DNA from: Lysinibacillus sphaericus OT4b.31
GTDB taxonomy: Bacteria; Bacillota; Bacilli; Bacillales_A; Planococcaceae
DNA length: 64,000 nucleotides
Direction of reading: 5' to 3'
Assembly: GCF_000392615.1 (NCBI RefSeq)
Contig: NZ_KB933398.1
Location: 84,807 to 148,806 of the forward strand
Under the pieces are notes generated by a model, which did no database searches, was not told where the DNA came from, and worked only from the letters and a program-made list of their open reading frames with translations. The position numbers were made by a program, and so were the translations under genes. Shown here piece by piece: positions 36,164-44,061 of the stretch (its first letter is position 1; each line of letters begins with the position of its first letter).

Positions 36164-36967
36164 ATGACATTAGAAGCGAAACAAGTATCATTCTCCATTC
36201 ATGATCAGCGTATTTTACATGAGGTGAGCATTCAAATAAAAGAAAAGCAATTTGTCGGCTTAATTGGTCCCAATGGCAGTGGAAAATCAACACTTTTAAA
36301 AAATATGTATCGTCTATTAAAGCCAGAAAGTGGAACGGTTTTACTGAACGAGAAAGACATTTTGAAGCAAACGAGTAAAACTATTGCAAAAAATCTAGCT
36401 GTTGTTAGTCAGGAAACTCCTGTATTATTCGATTTTCAAGTACGAGATCTGGTTAGCATGGGAAGAACTCCTCATAAAAAATTGTTTGAACTTGACCATG
36501 AAGATGACTTTCAAATTGTCAAAGAAGCATTATCGCAAACGGGTATTGCCCATTTAGAAACCCGTAGCTTTAGCTCTCTTTCAGGAGGAGAAAAGAAACG
36601 AGTGATGGTTGCTCGTGCTCTCGCTCAACAAGCACAGGTGATTATTCTAGATGAACCAACGAATCATTTAGATATTCAGCACCAATTACAACTGATGGAT
36701 TTAATTCAAACACTACATTTGACTGTAGTGGCAGCGCTCCACGATTTGAATATCGCTGCTATGTATTGCGATACTATTTATGTGTTACAGCAGGGAAGAA
36801 TCGTACACTATGGAACGCCAGCAGAAGTGCTCACACCAACTTTACTAAGAGAGGTATTTGGTGTATATGCAGATATTCAAGTACACCCGTTGACAGGAAA
36901 ACCGTACTTAACATATGTGTCTGAACAATTCACAAAAAAAGCTTTGAAAGAAAGTTCAATTATATAA
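36164..36967 (+). CDS. btuD: Cobalamin ABC transporter ATP-binding protein (BtuD-like)
   Basis: 267 residues. Walker A GPNGSGKST near 36-44, signature LSGGEKKRVMVA, Walker B VIILDEPTNHLD, switch His in AALHDLNIA. It is strongly similar by eye to the ATPase at 12795, including the segment DLVSMGRTPHKK. It energises the permease just upstream. The assignment to cobalamin rests on the riboswitch. The transcript ends at the terminator at 37036. Confidence 0.9.
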   Translation: MTLEAKQVSFSIHDQRILHEVSIQIKEKQFVGLIGPNGSGKSTLLKNMYRLLKPESGTVLLNEKDILKQTSKTIAKNLAVVSQETPVLFDFQVRDLVSMGRTPHKKLFELDHEDDFQIVKEALSQTGIAHLETRSFSSLSGGEKKRVMVARALAQQAQVIILDEPTNHLDIQHQLQLMDLIQTLHLTVVAALHDLNIAAMYCDTIYVLQQGRIVHYGTPAEVLTPTLLREVFGVYADIQVHPLTGKPYLTYVSEQFTKKALKESSII

Positions 36968-37035
36968 ATGTGAAATTATATTGGCATGTACATAGGAACA
37001 CACAATAGAAAGCTGGATGTATTAAGTCAAAAGAT

Positions 37036-37080
37036 GAAAAATGGACATTTCCCAGTTTATTTGAGAAACGTCCATTTTTA
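37036..37080 (+). terminator. Terminator of the btuC-btuD unit
   Basis: AAAAATGGACATTTC pairs with GAAACGTCCATTTTT (37037-37051 with 37065-37079; one mismatch) with its own T run. The stretch 37081-37329 after it shows no convincing gene. Confidence 0.82.
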
Positions 37081-37329
37081 CTTATTATTTTAAATGAGGC
37101 GCGGTTATTTGTAGATAATACTTCATCAGCTTCAAAAATTTTGCCACAAATATTAGTGACACCGAAGTTTGTTCAACGTGCCCTTTAGAATCAAATAAGC
37201 ACACGCCACCAGCTTCTTTAGCAACCGCATCCTTGGTCCGTTTATACGGCGGTTTTGACTGACAATATGTTGAACTAAAGCTAAAGCCTGACTCAATTGA
37301 TATATGAAAAATCAAAGTCATTATTTGCT

Positions 37330-37644
37330 TTATGCCACCGCTTTTAAACCAGCTACACCAATGATAATGGCAATGATGCTAATGATTCGGGTGAAGTTTT
37401 TAGATTCTCCGAAGAAAATAATATTAACGACTACTGCACCAACCGTACCAATGCCAATCCACACAACATAGGCAATACTTAACTGTAAATAGTTAAAGGA
37501 TGCATATAAAAGGGCGAATGACAGACCGAAGCCGCCAATATATAATAATAAATTACGTACAGTTTTTTTCTGACTATAAAAACGTAAACCAATTACACCG
37601 ATAATTTCTGCAATAGATGCTAGTAGTACGAGTAACCAACCCAT
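37330..37644 (-). CDS. Small multidrug resistance (SMR) efflux protein, subunit 2
   Basis: 104 residues, four membrane helices. GWLLVLLASIAEIIGVIGLRF carries the conserved membrane Glu 13 that exchanges protons for cationic drugs or guanidinium-like compounds. It is encoded with another SMR gene whose stop overlaps its start (TAATG), so it probably forms a YkkCD/EbrAB-type heterodimer. Confidence 0.92.
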   Translation of the reverse strand: MGWLLVLLASIAEIIGVIGLRFYSQKKTVRNLLLYIGGFGLSFALLYASFNYLQLSIAYVVWIGIGTVGAVVVNIIFFGESKNFTRIISIIAIIIGVAGLKAVA

Positions 37645-37997
37645 TATACATTTGCCCCTTTCTCTGTATCTTTATCTTTTGGAGAGTTATCTGCCAGCTT
37701 AAGCCCTATAACACCAAGAACTAAAATAAACATAAAGATGCCTTTAATAGAGCTAAATTCACCGTCAAAAATAAAAATATCCATCAGGGCCGTACCAATT
37801 GTTCCTGCACCAGCAAAAACCGCATAAACAGTTCCAGTAGGTAGGTTTTCACAAGCCTTCGATAGAAAATGAAAATCAACGGCAATCAGGACTACAATAA
37901 TAACCCAATGCCACCAAGCGCTTGCTACATTAAAGCCAAATATCCAAAACAATTCAAATAAACTCGTTAAACCAACATAAATCCAATCTTTTTGCAT
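37644..37997 (-). CDS. Small multidrug resistance (SMR) efflux protein, subunit 1
   Basis: 117 residues, four membrane helices and a charged tail. The N-terminus is MQKDWIYVGLTSLFELFWIFGF with the conserved Glu 15. The ATG at 37997 has AAAGGA 9 bases upstream. A frame reaching 38093 runs through the operator. It pairs with the subunit just downstream. A TetR operator (38028-38044) lies 30 bases before the start, so drug-induced derepression is likely. Confidence 0.92.
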   Translation of the reverse strand: MQKDWIYVGLTSLFELFWIFGFNVASAWWHWVIIVVLIAVDFHFLSKACENLPTGTVYAVFAGAGTIGTALMDIFIFDGEFSSIKGIFMFILVLGVIGLKLADNSPKDKDTEKGANV

Positions 37998-38027
37998 AGA
38001 TAAAATCCTTTCTATTAACAATTTATA

Positions 38028-38044
38028 TGACTGACAATCAGTCA
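38028..38044. promoter_or_regulatory. TetR operator before the SMR genes
   Basis: TGACTGA-CAA-TCAGTCA is a perfect 7-bp inverted repeat. The same arms occur at 38716-38732 upstream of the tetR gene. Confidence 0.85.
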
Positions 38045-38067
38045 ATTTAATATAAAAGAGAACGTCA

Positions 38068-38646
38068 CTAGTTGTGACGTAGACCGAGTGCATGATGTAA
38101 AAAATCTAGAAGCTCTAGCTTTTGAAGTCTAATTGTTTCGTCCTCACTATCATCATACAAATAAATCTGTTCGGCTGCAGATTCTACTAAACCAATAATA
38201 AGTTTCGTGGAGCGTGTTGTATTTAGAGAATCGCGTATAATTCCCTGTTTTTGTGCAACCGATAAGAAATCGTTCATCCATTCATAGTAGGGTGCATAGA
38301 TATTTTCCCATTCTTTCATATGCTCCGTTTGTGTGATACCAGCATAAATAAGAGCAAAAACATCTCGATATTCTTCGGTTAAAGAAAAGACAATATCAAT
38401 CACTTGTTCAAGTTGCTGTTCAAATGATTCCTGCCCATGGACACCTTGTTCAATTGCTGTAATAATTTTTTCGACCATGACTTTAGCAATCGCAGGCATG
38501 ACAGACAATCGTGATGGAAAGTAAAGATAAAATGTGCCTTGTGCAATCCCAGCAGCTTTTACGATATCGGATACTTTCGCTTTTTCTATCCCTTTTTCTC
38601 GAAATACTTCAATAGCAGCTTGAATAATTTTTTCTTCTTTTGACAT
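38068..38646 (-). CDS. TetR-family repressor of the SMR pump
   Basis: 192 residues. The helix-turn-helix domain EEKIIQAAIEVFREKGIEKAKVSDIVKAAGIAQGTFYLYF (4-43) has the typical TetR end GTFYLYF. The C-terminal part is the ligand pocket. The ATG at 38646 was chosen because the longer frame runs back across the operator. It lies upstream of the SMR pair on the same strand, with identical-type operators before both, so it represses the pump and itself. Confidence 0.92.
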   Translation of the reverse strand: MSKEEKIIQAAIEVFREKGIEKAKVSDIVKAAGIAQGTFYLYFPSRLSVMPAIAKVMVEKIITAIEQGVHGQESFEQQLEQVIDIVFSLTEEYRDVFALIYAGITQTEHMKEWENIYAPYYEWMNDFLSVAQKQGIIRDSLNTTRSTKLIIGLVESAAEQIYLYDDSEDETIRLQKLELLDFLHHALGLRHN

Positions 38647-38715
38647 CTGAAATCCCTCGCTTTTGGAATGCTTATTTAGTATGTTACAGAATAGATGACA
38701 TGAAGTCAAAGAAAA

Positions 38716-38732
38716 TGACTGATAATCAGTCA
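38716..38732. promoter_or_regulatory. TetR operator before the tetR gene
   Basis: TGACTGA-TAA-TCAGTCA is a perfect 7-bp inverted repeat with the same arms as the site at 38028. It could also affect the plus-strand small ORF at 38798. Confidence 0.85.
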
Positions 38733-38797
38733 TTTATTTTTTGTATATATAGGAGCTTTTCCGGGAACTTTACTTTTGAAAGGAGAAGTGATGAAAA

Positions 38798-38968
38798 ATG
38801 GAAGACGTTAAGATTGCTCAATTAGATAAGCAACAGCTCGATAAAATAAATGAGCTAGAAAAGAAAATAGGTGTTACATTAGTGGCGTATGATTGTGCGA
38901 CAATGTCCTCGCAAGGTTCGGGTGCTTATCAGACCAATAATAGCACTCATAATAATCATCCATCATAA
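38798..38968 (+). CDS. Small conserved-looking protein (56 aa)
   Basis: An uncharacterised 56-residue frame: an N-terminal amphipathic helix (QLDKQQLDKINELEKKIG), a short strand (VTLVAYD) and a polar Ser/Asn/His tail. Similar LEKxLGVTLVAY phrases occur in small Bacillus proteins I cannot name. AAGGAG lies 12 bases upstream (38780-38785). A closer ATG at 38791 gives only six codons. A terminator follows 10 bases after the stop, which supports a real gene. Confidence 0.62.
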   Translation: MEDVKIAQLDKQQLDKINELEKKIGVTLVAYDCATMSSQGSGAYQTNNSTHNNHPS

Positions 38969-38978
38969 GTGAAAAATG

Positions 38979-39002
38979 CCTTGCAGCTATGTAAGGTTTT
39001 TT
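38979..39002 (+). terminator. Terminator of the small ORF
   Basis: CCTTGCA pairs with TGTAAGG (38979-38996; G-U tolerated), then six T. It separates the small gene from the PHP nuclease gene. Confidence 0.72.
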
Positions 39003-39044
39003 CATTTTTTATTGGAAAGTAATGGCTTAAAGGAGAGATTTTCA

Positions 39045-40226
39045 TTGTTTAAAGAGTACTATGCAGATTTACATATTCATATTGGTCGTACGGTAAGTGG
39101 GCGTGTTGTGAAAATTACGGGTAGTAAGACTTTAACATTAGCCCGAATTTTAGAGACAGCTAGTGCTAGAAAAGGGCTAGATATAATTGGAATCATTGAT
39201 TGTCATTCACCCGAAGTAATAGAGGAAATGACCAAAATGATTGAACAGGGTGAGCTGGAAGAATTAGCTGAAGGGGGGCTTCGCTTTCAAGAAACAACAC
39301 TTATCCCAGGCTCGGAAATTGAAATATTCGATAGTAGTTGTCAAGGTCCTATTCATGTGCTGGCCTATTTTCCAACGCTTACGGTAATGAAGGAGTTTTC
39401 GGATTGGATGCTTAAACATATGAAAAATATCCATTTGAGTTCGCAACGTATTTATTGTGACGGTCGAACACTACAAGAAAAAGTGTGTGATATAGGGGGA
39501 CTTTTTATTCCTGCGCATGTATTTACACCTTTTAAAAGCTTGTTTGGTAAAGGCGTACATCGCAGTTTAACGGAAGTATTTGATCCACAGTTAATTGATG
39601 CAATCGAACTTGGCTTAAGCTCAGATACAAATATGGTGAGTGCCATAAGGGAACTTCAACAATATCCTTTCGTGACAAATTCCGATGCGCATTCATTAGG
39701 GAAAATAGCACGTGAATATCAAAAGCTACGATTAAAGCAGGCTAACTTTACAGAATTGAAAAACGCGCTTCATGAATGGGAAGGTCGAGCGATTGTAGCC
39801 AATTACGGATTGAATCCCTTGCTTGGTAAATACCATCAAACGGTGTGTACAAAATGTGGGGAACAGTTAAAAGCTGAGGCAACGAGCTGTACAGTTTGCG
39901 GGAGTATGCAAATTATAAAAGGTGTTGCAACACGTATTAAGGAACTATCAGAGCCGATTGTAAATGTGCGCGAGAGACCACCTTATATACATCAAATACC
40001 TCTTGAATTTATTCCAGGTTTAGGACCGAAAATGATGGAACGGTTAATCGAGGCTTTTGGAACAGAGATGGCTATCTTGCATCGTGTGACAATAGAACAG
40101 CTTGAACAAATCGTGCCACATAAAATTGCTACAATGATTGATTTTGCCCGAATAGGCCAATTAAGTATTGCAGTTGGTGGCGGTGGTATTTATGGAAAGG
40201 TTCAGGTCGAGAAGAGAAACAAATAG
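39045..40226 (+). CDS. Endonuclease Q-like PHP-domain protein (YqxK/TIGR00375 type)
   Basis: 393 residues. The PHP phosphoesterase domain opens YADLHIHIG (metal-binding His pair) and continues with IDCHSPE, GSEIEIF and TNSDAHSLG. A zinc ribbon CTKCGEQ...CTVCG lies near 265-285, and a helix-hairpin-helix IPGLGPKMMERLIEAFG near 340. EndoQ proteins nick DNA beside deaminated bases such as uracil or hypoxanthine. That activity is inferred from domain order. The start is TTG at 39045 with AAGGAGAG 8 bases upstream. The longer frame overlaps the preceding terminator. Confidence 0.88.
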   Translation: MFKEYYADLHIHIGRTVSGRVVKITGSKTLTLARILETASARKGLDIIGIIDCHSPEVIEEMTKMIEQGELEELAEGGLRFQETTLIPGSEIEIFDSSCQGPIHVLAYFPTLTVMKEFSDWMLKHMKNIHLSSQRIYCDGRTLQEKVCDIGGLFIPAHVFTPFKSLFGKGVHRSLTEVFDPQLIDAIELGLSSDTNMVSAIRELQQYPFVTNSDAHSLGKIAREYQKLRLKQANFTELKNALHEWEGRAIVANYGLNPLLGKYHQTVCTKCGEQLKAEATSCTVCGSMQIIKGVATRIKELSEPIVNVRERPPYIHQIPLEFIPGLGPKMMERLIEAFGTEMAILHRVTIEQLEQIVPHKIATMIDFARIGQLSIAVGGGGIYGKVQVEKRNK

Positions 40227-40340
40227 CTCGGCACATAATTGAAAATAAAAATGCGTTGAAAAATCTTGCAATTATTTACCCTATTTTTATCCTTTATCTA
40301 GTAAACTAGTTACTATTAGATTGTTAGGAGGAGTAGGAAC

Positions 40341-41960
40341 ATGCAATTTTCAAAGAAGTTCCGTTTTTTAGCTGCTAGTGTACTAGCATTACAATTAACA
40401 ATTCCAGTAGTTGCGAGTGCACAGGAAACGAGCGATACAATAGCACCGAGCTGGATTGAACAGGCAGATTACGTTGCCCTAGGAGATTCCTTGGCACATG
40501 GTATGAATGAAGTCGGTGCCATCGGGTTAGGGTATACAGATTTTGTAGCGCAAGTGTTGCAACAAGAGGGGTTTATCACTTCTTATAATAAGGGATTTGC
40601 TTATTCAGGCTATACAACAAAAAACGTCTTGGCGGATTTACAAGGTGATGTAGAAAAACCAGTGACCGGCTTTGGCTACGCGAGCGAGCAGGCAAAACTT
40701 CGAGCATCAATTCAAGAAGCTGAACTAATAACCCTAACAGCTGGTGCTAATGATTTATTGCCAATTTTACAAGATTCACTTGCAACAGGTGTGAACGCAG
40801 CACAAATATTAAAAGCATCCCAAGAAGCAATGCAGAATATTGCAGCTATTTTAGAAGAGATTTATCGCCTCAATCCACAAGCGCAAGTTTATGTCATGGG
40901 TTACTATAATTCTTTCCCCTACTTGAATGAGGATTTACAGACACAATTTAAAATGTTACTAGCAGTCATGAATACTTCAATTAAAACAACTGTACAGAAA
41001 GCGGGGGCAGTTTTCGTTCCTACTTTTGAAGTTGTAGCAAAAGATGTAGCGAACTATTTACCAAACCCAGAAAATATTCATTTAAGTGAAGCGGGTTATT
41101 TAGCAGTAGCAAACGAAGCATTTCTACCAATCATTAAAGCAAATAAAATGTGGGATGCATCTAGTGCAATACAAGTAAACGTTAAAAATAGTACAGCTGT
41201 ACAGGTGACTTGGCAGGAAGCAACTGATAATGTAGGGGTGACAAATTACAATATCTATGTGAATGGAAAACTGTCTTCTACACAAAGTGCTGATAAAACA
41301 TCTATTACGCTTGAAAATTTAGCAGAGAATACTGCTTTGACTGTTGCTGTAAAAGCAGTTGATGCGGCAGGTAATGAAAGTATACAAAGTCCAGCCGTAA
41401 CAGTTACAACGGATGGTACATTAAACTTTACAGATACAGAAAATCATTGGGCAAAAGATTTTATTCAAAAAGCAGCGCAGGCGGGTATTATGAAGGGCTA
41501 TTCTGATGGTACGTTTAAACCAGAGCACAATGTAACACGCGTACAGGCTGCGGCAATGCTTGTTCGAAGCCTAGGCTTAACAACATCAGAAAAAGCACCT
41601 TTTACAGATATTTCGAGCTATGATGCTGAGACTCAAACAGAAATTGCAGCGGCGTATACACATGGCTTGATAAAGGGGAACAAGGGCAAGTTTAACCCGG
41701 GTCAACCTGTTACTCGTGCACAATTAGCGTTAATGATTAACCGTGCCTATGAACAAAAGTTACAGCAAACTTATGTGGCAAAGGGGGAATTACCTTTTAC
41801 AGATATCGCCCCATATAATGATGAAACAAAACGTGCAATAGCTATGCTCTATAATGTTGGTATTGTTACAGGAAGTGATGGTAAGTTTTCACCAAGTACA
41901 GCAACCAAACGCAGTCATGCAGCTAAAATATTCGTAAATTTTAGTGAGCTGTTAAAATAG
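40341..41960 (+). CDS. SGNH/GDSL esterase with FN3 and three SLH domains
   Basis: 539 residues. A signal peptide (1-29, SAQ) precedes an SGNH hydrolase (about 38-255) with Ser in ALGDSLAHG, Asn in TAGANDLL and the Asp-His pair region ENIHLSEAGY. A fibronectin-III-like domain (about 270-350) and three SLH repeats (for example HWAKDFIQKAAQAGIMKGYSDGTFKP) follow. It is an esterase or deacylase held on the S-layer side of the cell wall. The substrate is unknown. AGGAGGAG SD. Monocistronic. Confidence 0.92.
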   Translation: MQFSKKFRFLAASVLALQLTIPVVASAQETSDTIAPSWIEQADYVALGDSLAHGMNEVGAIGLGYTDFVAQVLQQEGFITSYNKGFAYSGYTTKNVLADLQGDVEKPVTGFGYASEQAKLRASIQEAELITLTAGANDLLPILQDSLATGVNAAQILKASQEAMQNIAAILEEIYRLNPQAQVYVMGYYNSFPYLNEDLQTQFKMLLAVMNTSIKTTVQKAGAVFVPTFEVVAKDVANYLPNPENIHLSEAGYLAVANEAFLPIIKANKMWDASSAIQVNVKNSTAVQVTWQEATDNVGVTNYNIYVNGKLSSTQSADKTSITLENLAENTALTVAVKAVDAAGNESIQSPAVTVTTDGTLNFTDTENHWAKDFIQKAAQAGIMKGYSDGTFKPEHNVTRVQAAAMLVRSLGLTTSEKAPFTDISSYDAETQTEIAAAYTHGLIKGNKGKFNPGQPVTRAQLALMINRAYEQKLQQTYVAKGELPFTDIAPYNDETKRAIAMLYNVGIVTGSDGKFSPSTATKRSHAAKIFVNFSELLK

Positions 41961-41975
41961 AAATTTAAATGCAAA

Positions 41976-42026
41976 TGAAAAAGCGGTTCAATAAATCTAT
42001 TTTACAGATTTATTGAACCGCTATTA
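41976..42026. terminator. Bidirectional terminator between esterase and DUF2653 genes
   Basis: A perfect 17-bp stem AGCGGTTCAATAAATCT (41982-41998 with 42006-42022). The A run before it serves as a T run for the convergent minus-strand gene. Confidence 0.85.
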
Positions 42027-42036
42027 ATTGATGTAA

Positions 42037-42324
42037 CTATGATAGTTTGGCGATAATACCTTCTTCATCGTCTAACACAAGCTCGATCCCCGTTGAGAAT
42101 GGATCGCCATGTAGCACATCTTTAATCCATACACGTAATGCACCAATCATTGCAGCCGTATTTAAGATTTCTGTTTGCCCGGCGCTATCAACTTCGGCAC
42201 CAAAGCCTGTTTCATCATCATACATAAGCTCAACCATTATTTCATCTGGTTGCATTTTTTTGTGATATGCTTGTGATAAGCAGATGGCATTAATGATATC
42301 TTGCTCATTAATTATTTGTGCCAT
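42037..42324 (-). CDS. DUF2653 (YxcD-like) protein
   Basis: 95 residues, acidic, soluble. It begins MAQIINEQDIINAICLSQAYHKKMQPDEI. It matches the DUF2653 family as I remember it, exemplified by B. subtilis YxcD, with no assigned function. Its start overlaps the upstream gene by 13 bases, so the two are translationally coupled. Confidence 0.75.
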   Translation of the reverse strand: MAQIINEQDIINAICLSQAYHKKMQPDEIMVELMYDDETGFGAEVDSAGQTEILNTAAMIGALRVWIKDVLHGDPFSTGIELVLDDEEGIIAKLS

Positions 42325-42785
42325 TGAGTAGCTTCCTGTTCTTTTCGTTTTTTATCTTTGAATATATTGAAGATTTTTATAACTAGCATCACGATAACTG
42401 CGATCGCTGCAAAGTTAATTAATAAACCTAGAATATTACCAAGTATACCCATGCCGCCAAATAGACTACCAAATAGCAAGCCAGCTAAACCACCTAGCAT
42501 TAAACCCTTCATGAGACCACCGGAGAAGAAGCCGCCCTTTTTAGCAGTTGTTGAATCTTTTTTATTAGTAGAAGTCGTATTTTTATTTGTTGTTGCATTA
42601 TTTTTGTCTTTTGATGTATCCTGAGATTTTTGAATATTTGAGCTGTTGTTATTGTTTGAGAAGCCCTTTTTACCTGATTTGTACGATTTTGCTTCTGCAG
42701 TTGGTGTGTCTGAAACTAAAAGTGTCGCACCAACAGACGCAAACATGAGTGTCGCTGCAAAAATAGCAGCAAGAATTTTTTTCAT
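42312..42785 (-). CDS. Exported Gly-zipper membrane protein
   Basis: 157 residues. A signal peptide (1-32, AEA) precedes a low-complexity Asn/Thr/Lys/Ser linker (33-83). A glycine-zipper helix (GGLMKGLMLGGLAGLLFGSLFGG, split here as residues 89-111) and a second hydrophobic helix (about 115-140) come next, with a basic tail. The layout resembles N-terminal parts of Tim44-like domain proteins in Bacilli. The function is unknown. It precedes and overlaps the DUF2653 gene. Confidence 0.8.
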   Translation of the reverse strand: MKKILAAIFAATLMFASVGATLLVSDTPTAEAKSYKSGKKGFSNNNNSSNIQKSQDTSKDKNNATTNKNTTSTNKKDSTTAKKGGFFSGGLMKGLMLGGLAGLLFGSLFGGMGILGNILGLLINFAAIAVIVMLVIKIFNIFKDKKRKEQEATQWHK

Positions 42786-42971
42786 TACTTACATTCCTCC
42801 AACATAATCTTTTATTTTGTCATAAACTAGTATTACTAATAATTTTACATGAATTAACGCGAAAAATAAAATAATCGCTTCAATTAATTTAGGAATAATG
42901 CAATATATGAACAAGTCGTGTCATGATAAAAGAAGGATAATACGATAACACTACTGAATGGGGTGAACATA

Positions 42972-43988
42972 ATGATTCAATCATTACTAGTATTTATAGC
43001 ACTGTTTTTAACATTGTATTTGACTGACAAAAGGCGATTTCTCAATGCAGTTGTACTTGGCTTATTAGGGCTTTATTTGTTAAGAGAAATAATCATATAC
43101 TACCCTTTATTGATTCCCAATGAGCAAGGAATAGTGTCTGAGATGGGGATAATAATTCTACTGGGAAGTTTTCCTAGTATAATGTTTATATTGTCGATTG
43201 CCATGTTTTTTAATAGTAAAGTTTTACTTGAAAAGGAAGGACGTAAATTTCGTAATTTATTATTAGCTATTTTTGGTTTAAGCTTTTTTCTTATGATGAT
43301 TTGGTATGTATTTATCATTTTTACGAATATCGAAAATGCTATTTGGCATATCCTTTTCTTTTATGCATTTTTAATTTTTGGCTATACCATGTTTTTATAT
43401 ACGAGCGTGCTGGCCTACGCAACCGTTTACCATTTCACACCTATATCCTATGAACCTGACTATATTATTGCACTGGGCTCAGGGCTAATTGGCGATAAAG
43501 TGCCACCTCTTTTAGCTAGTCGCTTAGATGAAGCGGTGAAGCAATATAAAAAATACGGTGAACGACCTGATATTATCGTCTCAGGTGGGCAAGGTAATGA
43601 CGAAAAAGTATCCGAGGCATTTGCTATGAAAAAATATATAGTTGATGTGCACCAATTACCAGCTCAAAAAGTACTAATGGAAGATAAATCGACGAATACT
43701 GAACAGAACATGGCCTTCTCAAAAGCAATAATGGATGCACATGCACAGGGGCGAAAATATCGTTCTTTGTTTGTCACAAATAATTTTCATGTATTCCGAG
43801 CAAGTATTTATGCAAAAAGGGCGAAGCTTGATGCAGAAGGTGTTGGTTCAAAAACAGCTTTTTATTATATACCTAATGCTTTTACTCGCGAATTTATTGG
43901 TTTATTAGAAATGTATAAATGGGTTCACGTGACGGTCTTTTTATTCATTACATTATTTGTAGGATTAATACTGAGAGCATATGTGTAA
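42972..43988 (+). CDS. Membrane protein with C-terminal DUF218 (YdcF-like) domain
   Basis: 338 residues. Four to five membrane helices in the first 150 residues are followed by a DUF218 domain. YIIALGSGL, RLDEAVKQYKK, IIVSGGQGNDE, DKSTNTEQNM and VTNNFHVFRA are the family landmarks. A final membrane helix lies near the C-terminus. DUF218 proteins such as SanA and ElyC act in envelope processes. The specific reaction is unknown. The ATG at 42972 has GGGGTG 7 bases upstream. Confidence 0.87.
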   Translation: MIQSLLVFIALFLTLYLTDKRRFLNAVVLGLLGLYLLREIIIYYPLLIPNEQGIVSEMGIIILLGSFPSIMFILSIAMFFNSKVLLEKEGRKFRNLLLAIFGLSFFLMMIWYVFIIFTNIENAIWHILFFYAFLIFGYTMFLYTSVLAYATVYHFTPISYEPDYIIALGSGLIGDKVPPLLASRLDEAVKQYKKYGERPDIIVSGGQGNDEKVSEAFAMKKYIVDVHQLPAQKVLMEDKSTNTEQNMAFSKAIMDAHAQGRKYRSLFVTNNFHVFRASIYAKRAKLDAEGVGSKTAFYYIPNAFTREFIGLLEMYKWVHVTVFLFITLFVGLILRAYV

Positions 43989-43997
43989 CCATTCTTG

Positions 43998-44036
43998 AAC
44001 TGCCTTCCATATAATGATGATAAGGCAGTTTTTTTA
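43998..44036 (+). terminator. Terminator of the DUF218 gene
   Basis: ACTGCCTT (43999-44006) pairs with AAGGCAGT (44022-44029), then seven T. Confidence 0.85.
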
Positions 44037-44061
44037 CATAGCGCGCAAGGGAGGGAATTCA

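Noticed and set aside
35091..36967. Second siderophore importer
   Set aside because: The intact cobalamin riboswitch upstream and absence of a Fur box favour cobalamin transport.
37085..37321. 78-residue minus-strand frame downstream of the SMR genes
   Set aside because: No SD, no recognisable domain and no hydrophobic or conserved pattern; kept as non-coding, with low certainty.
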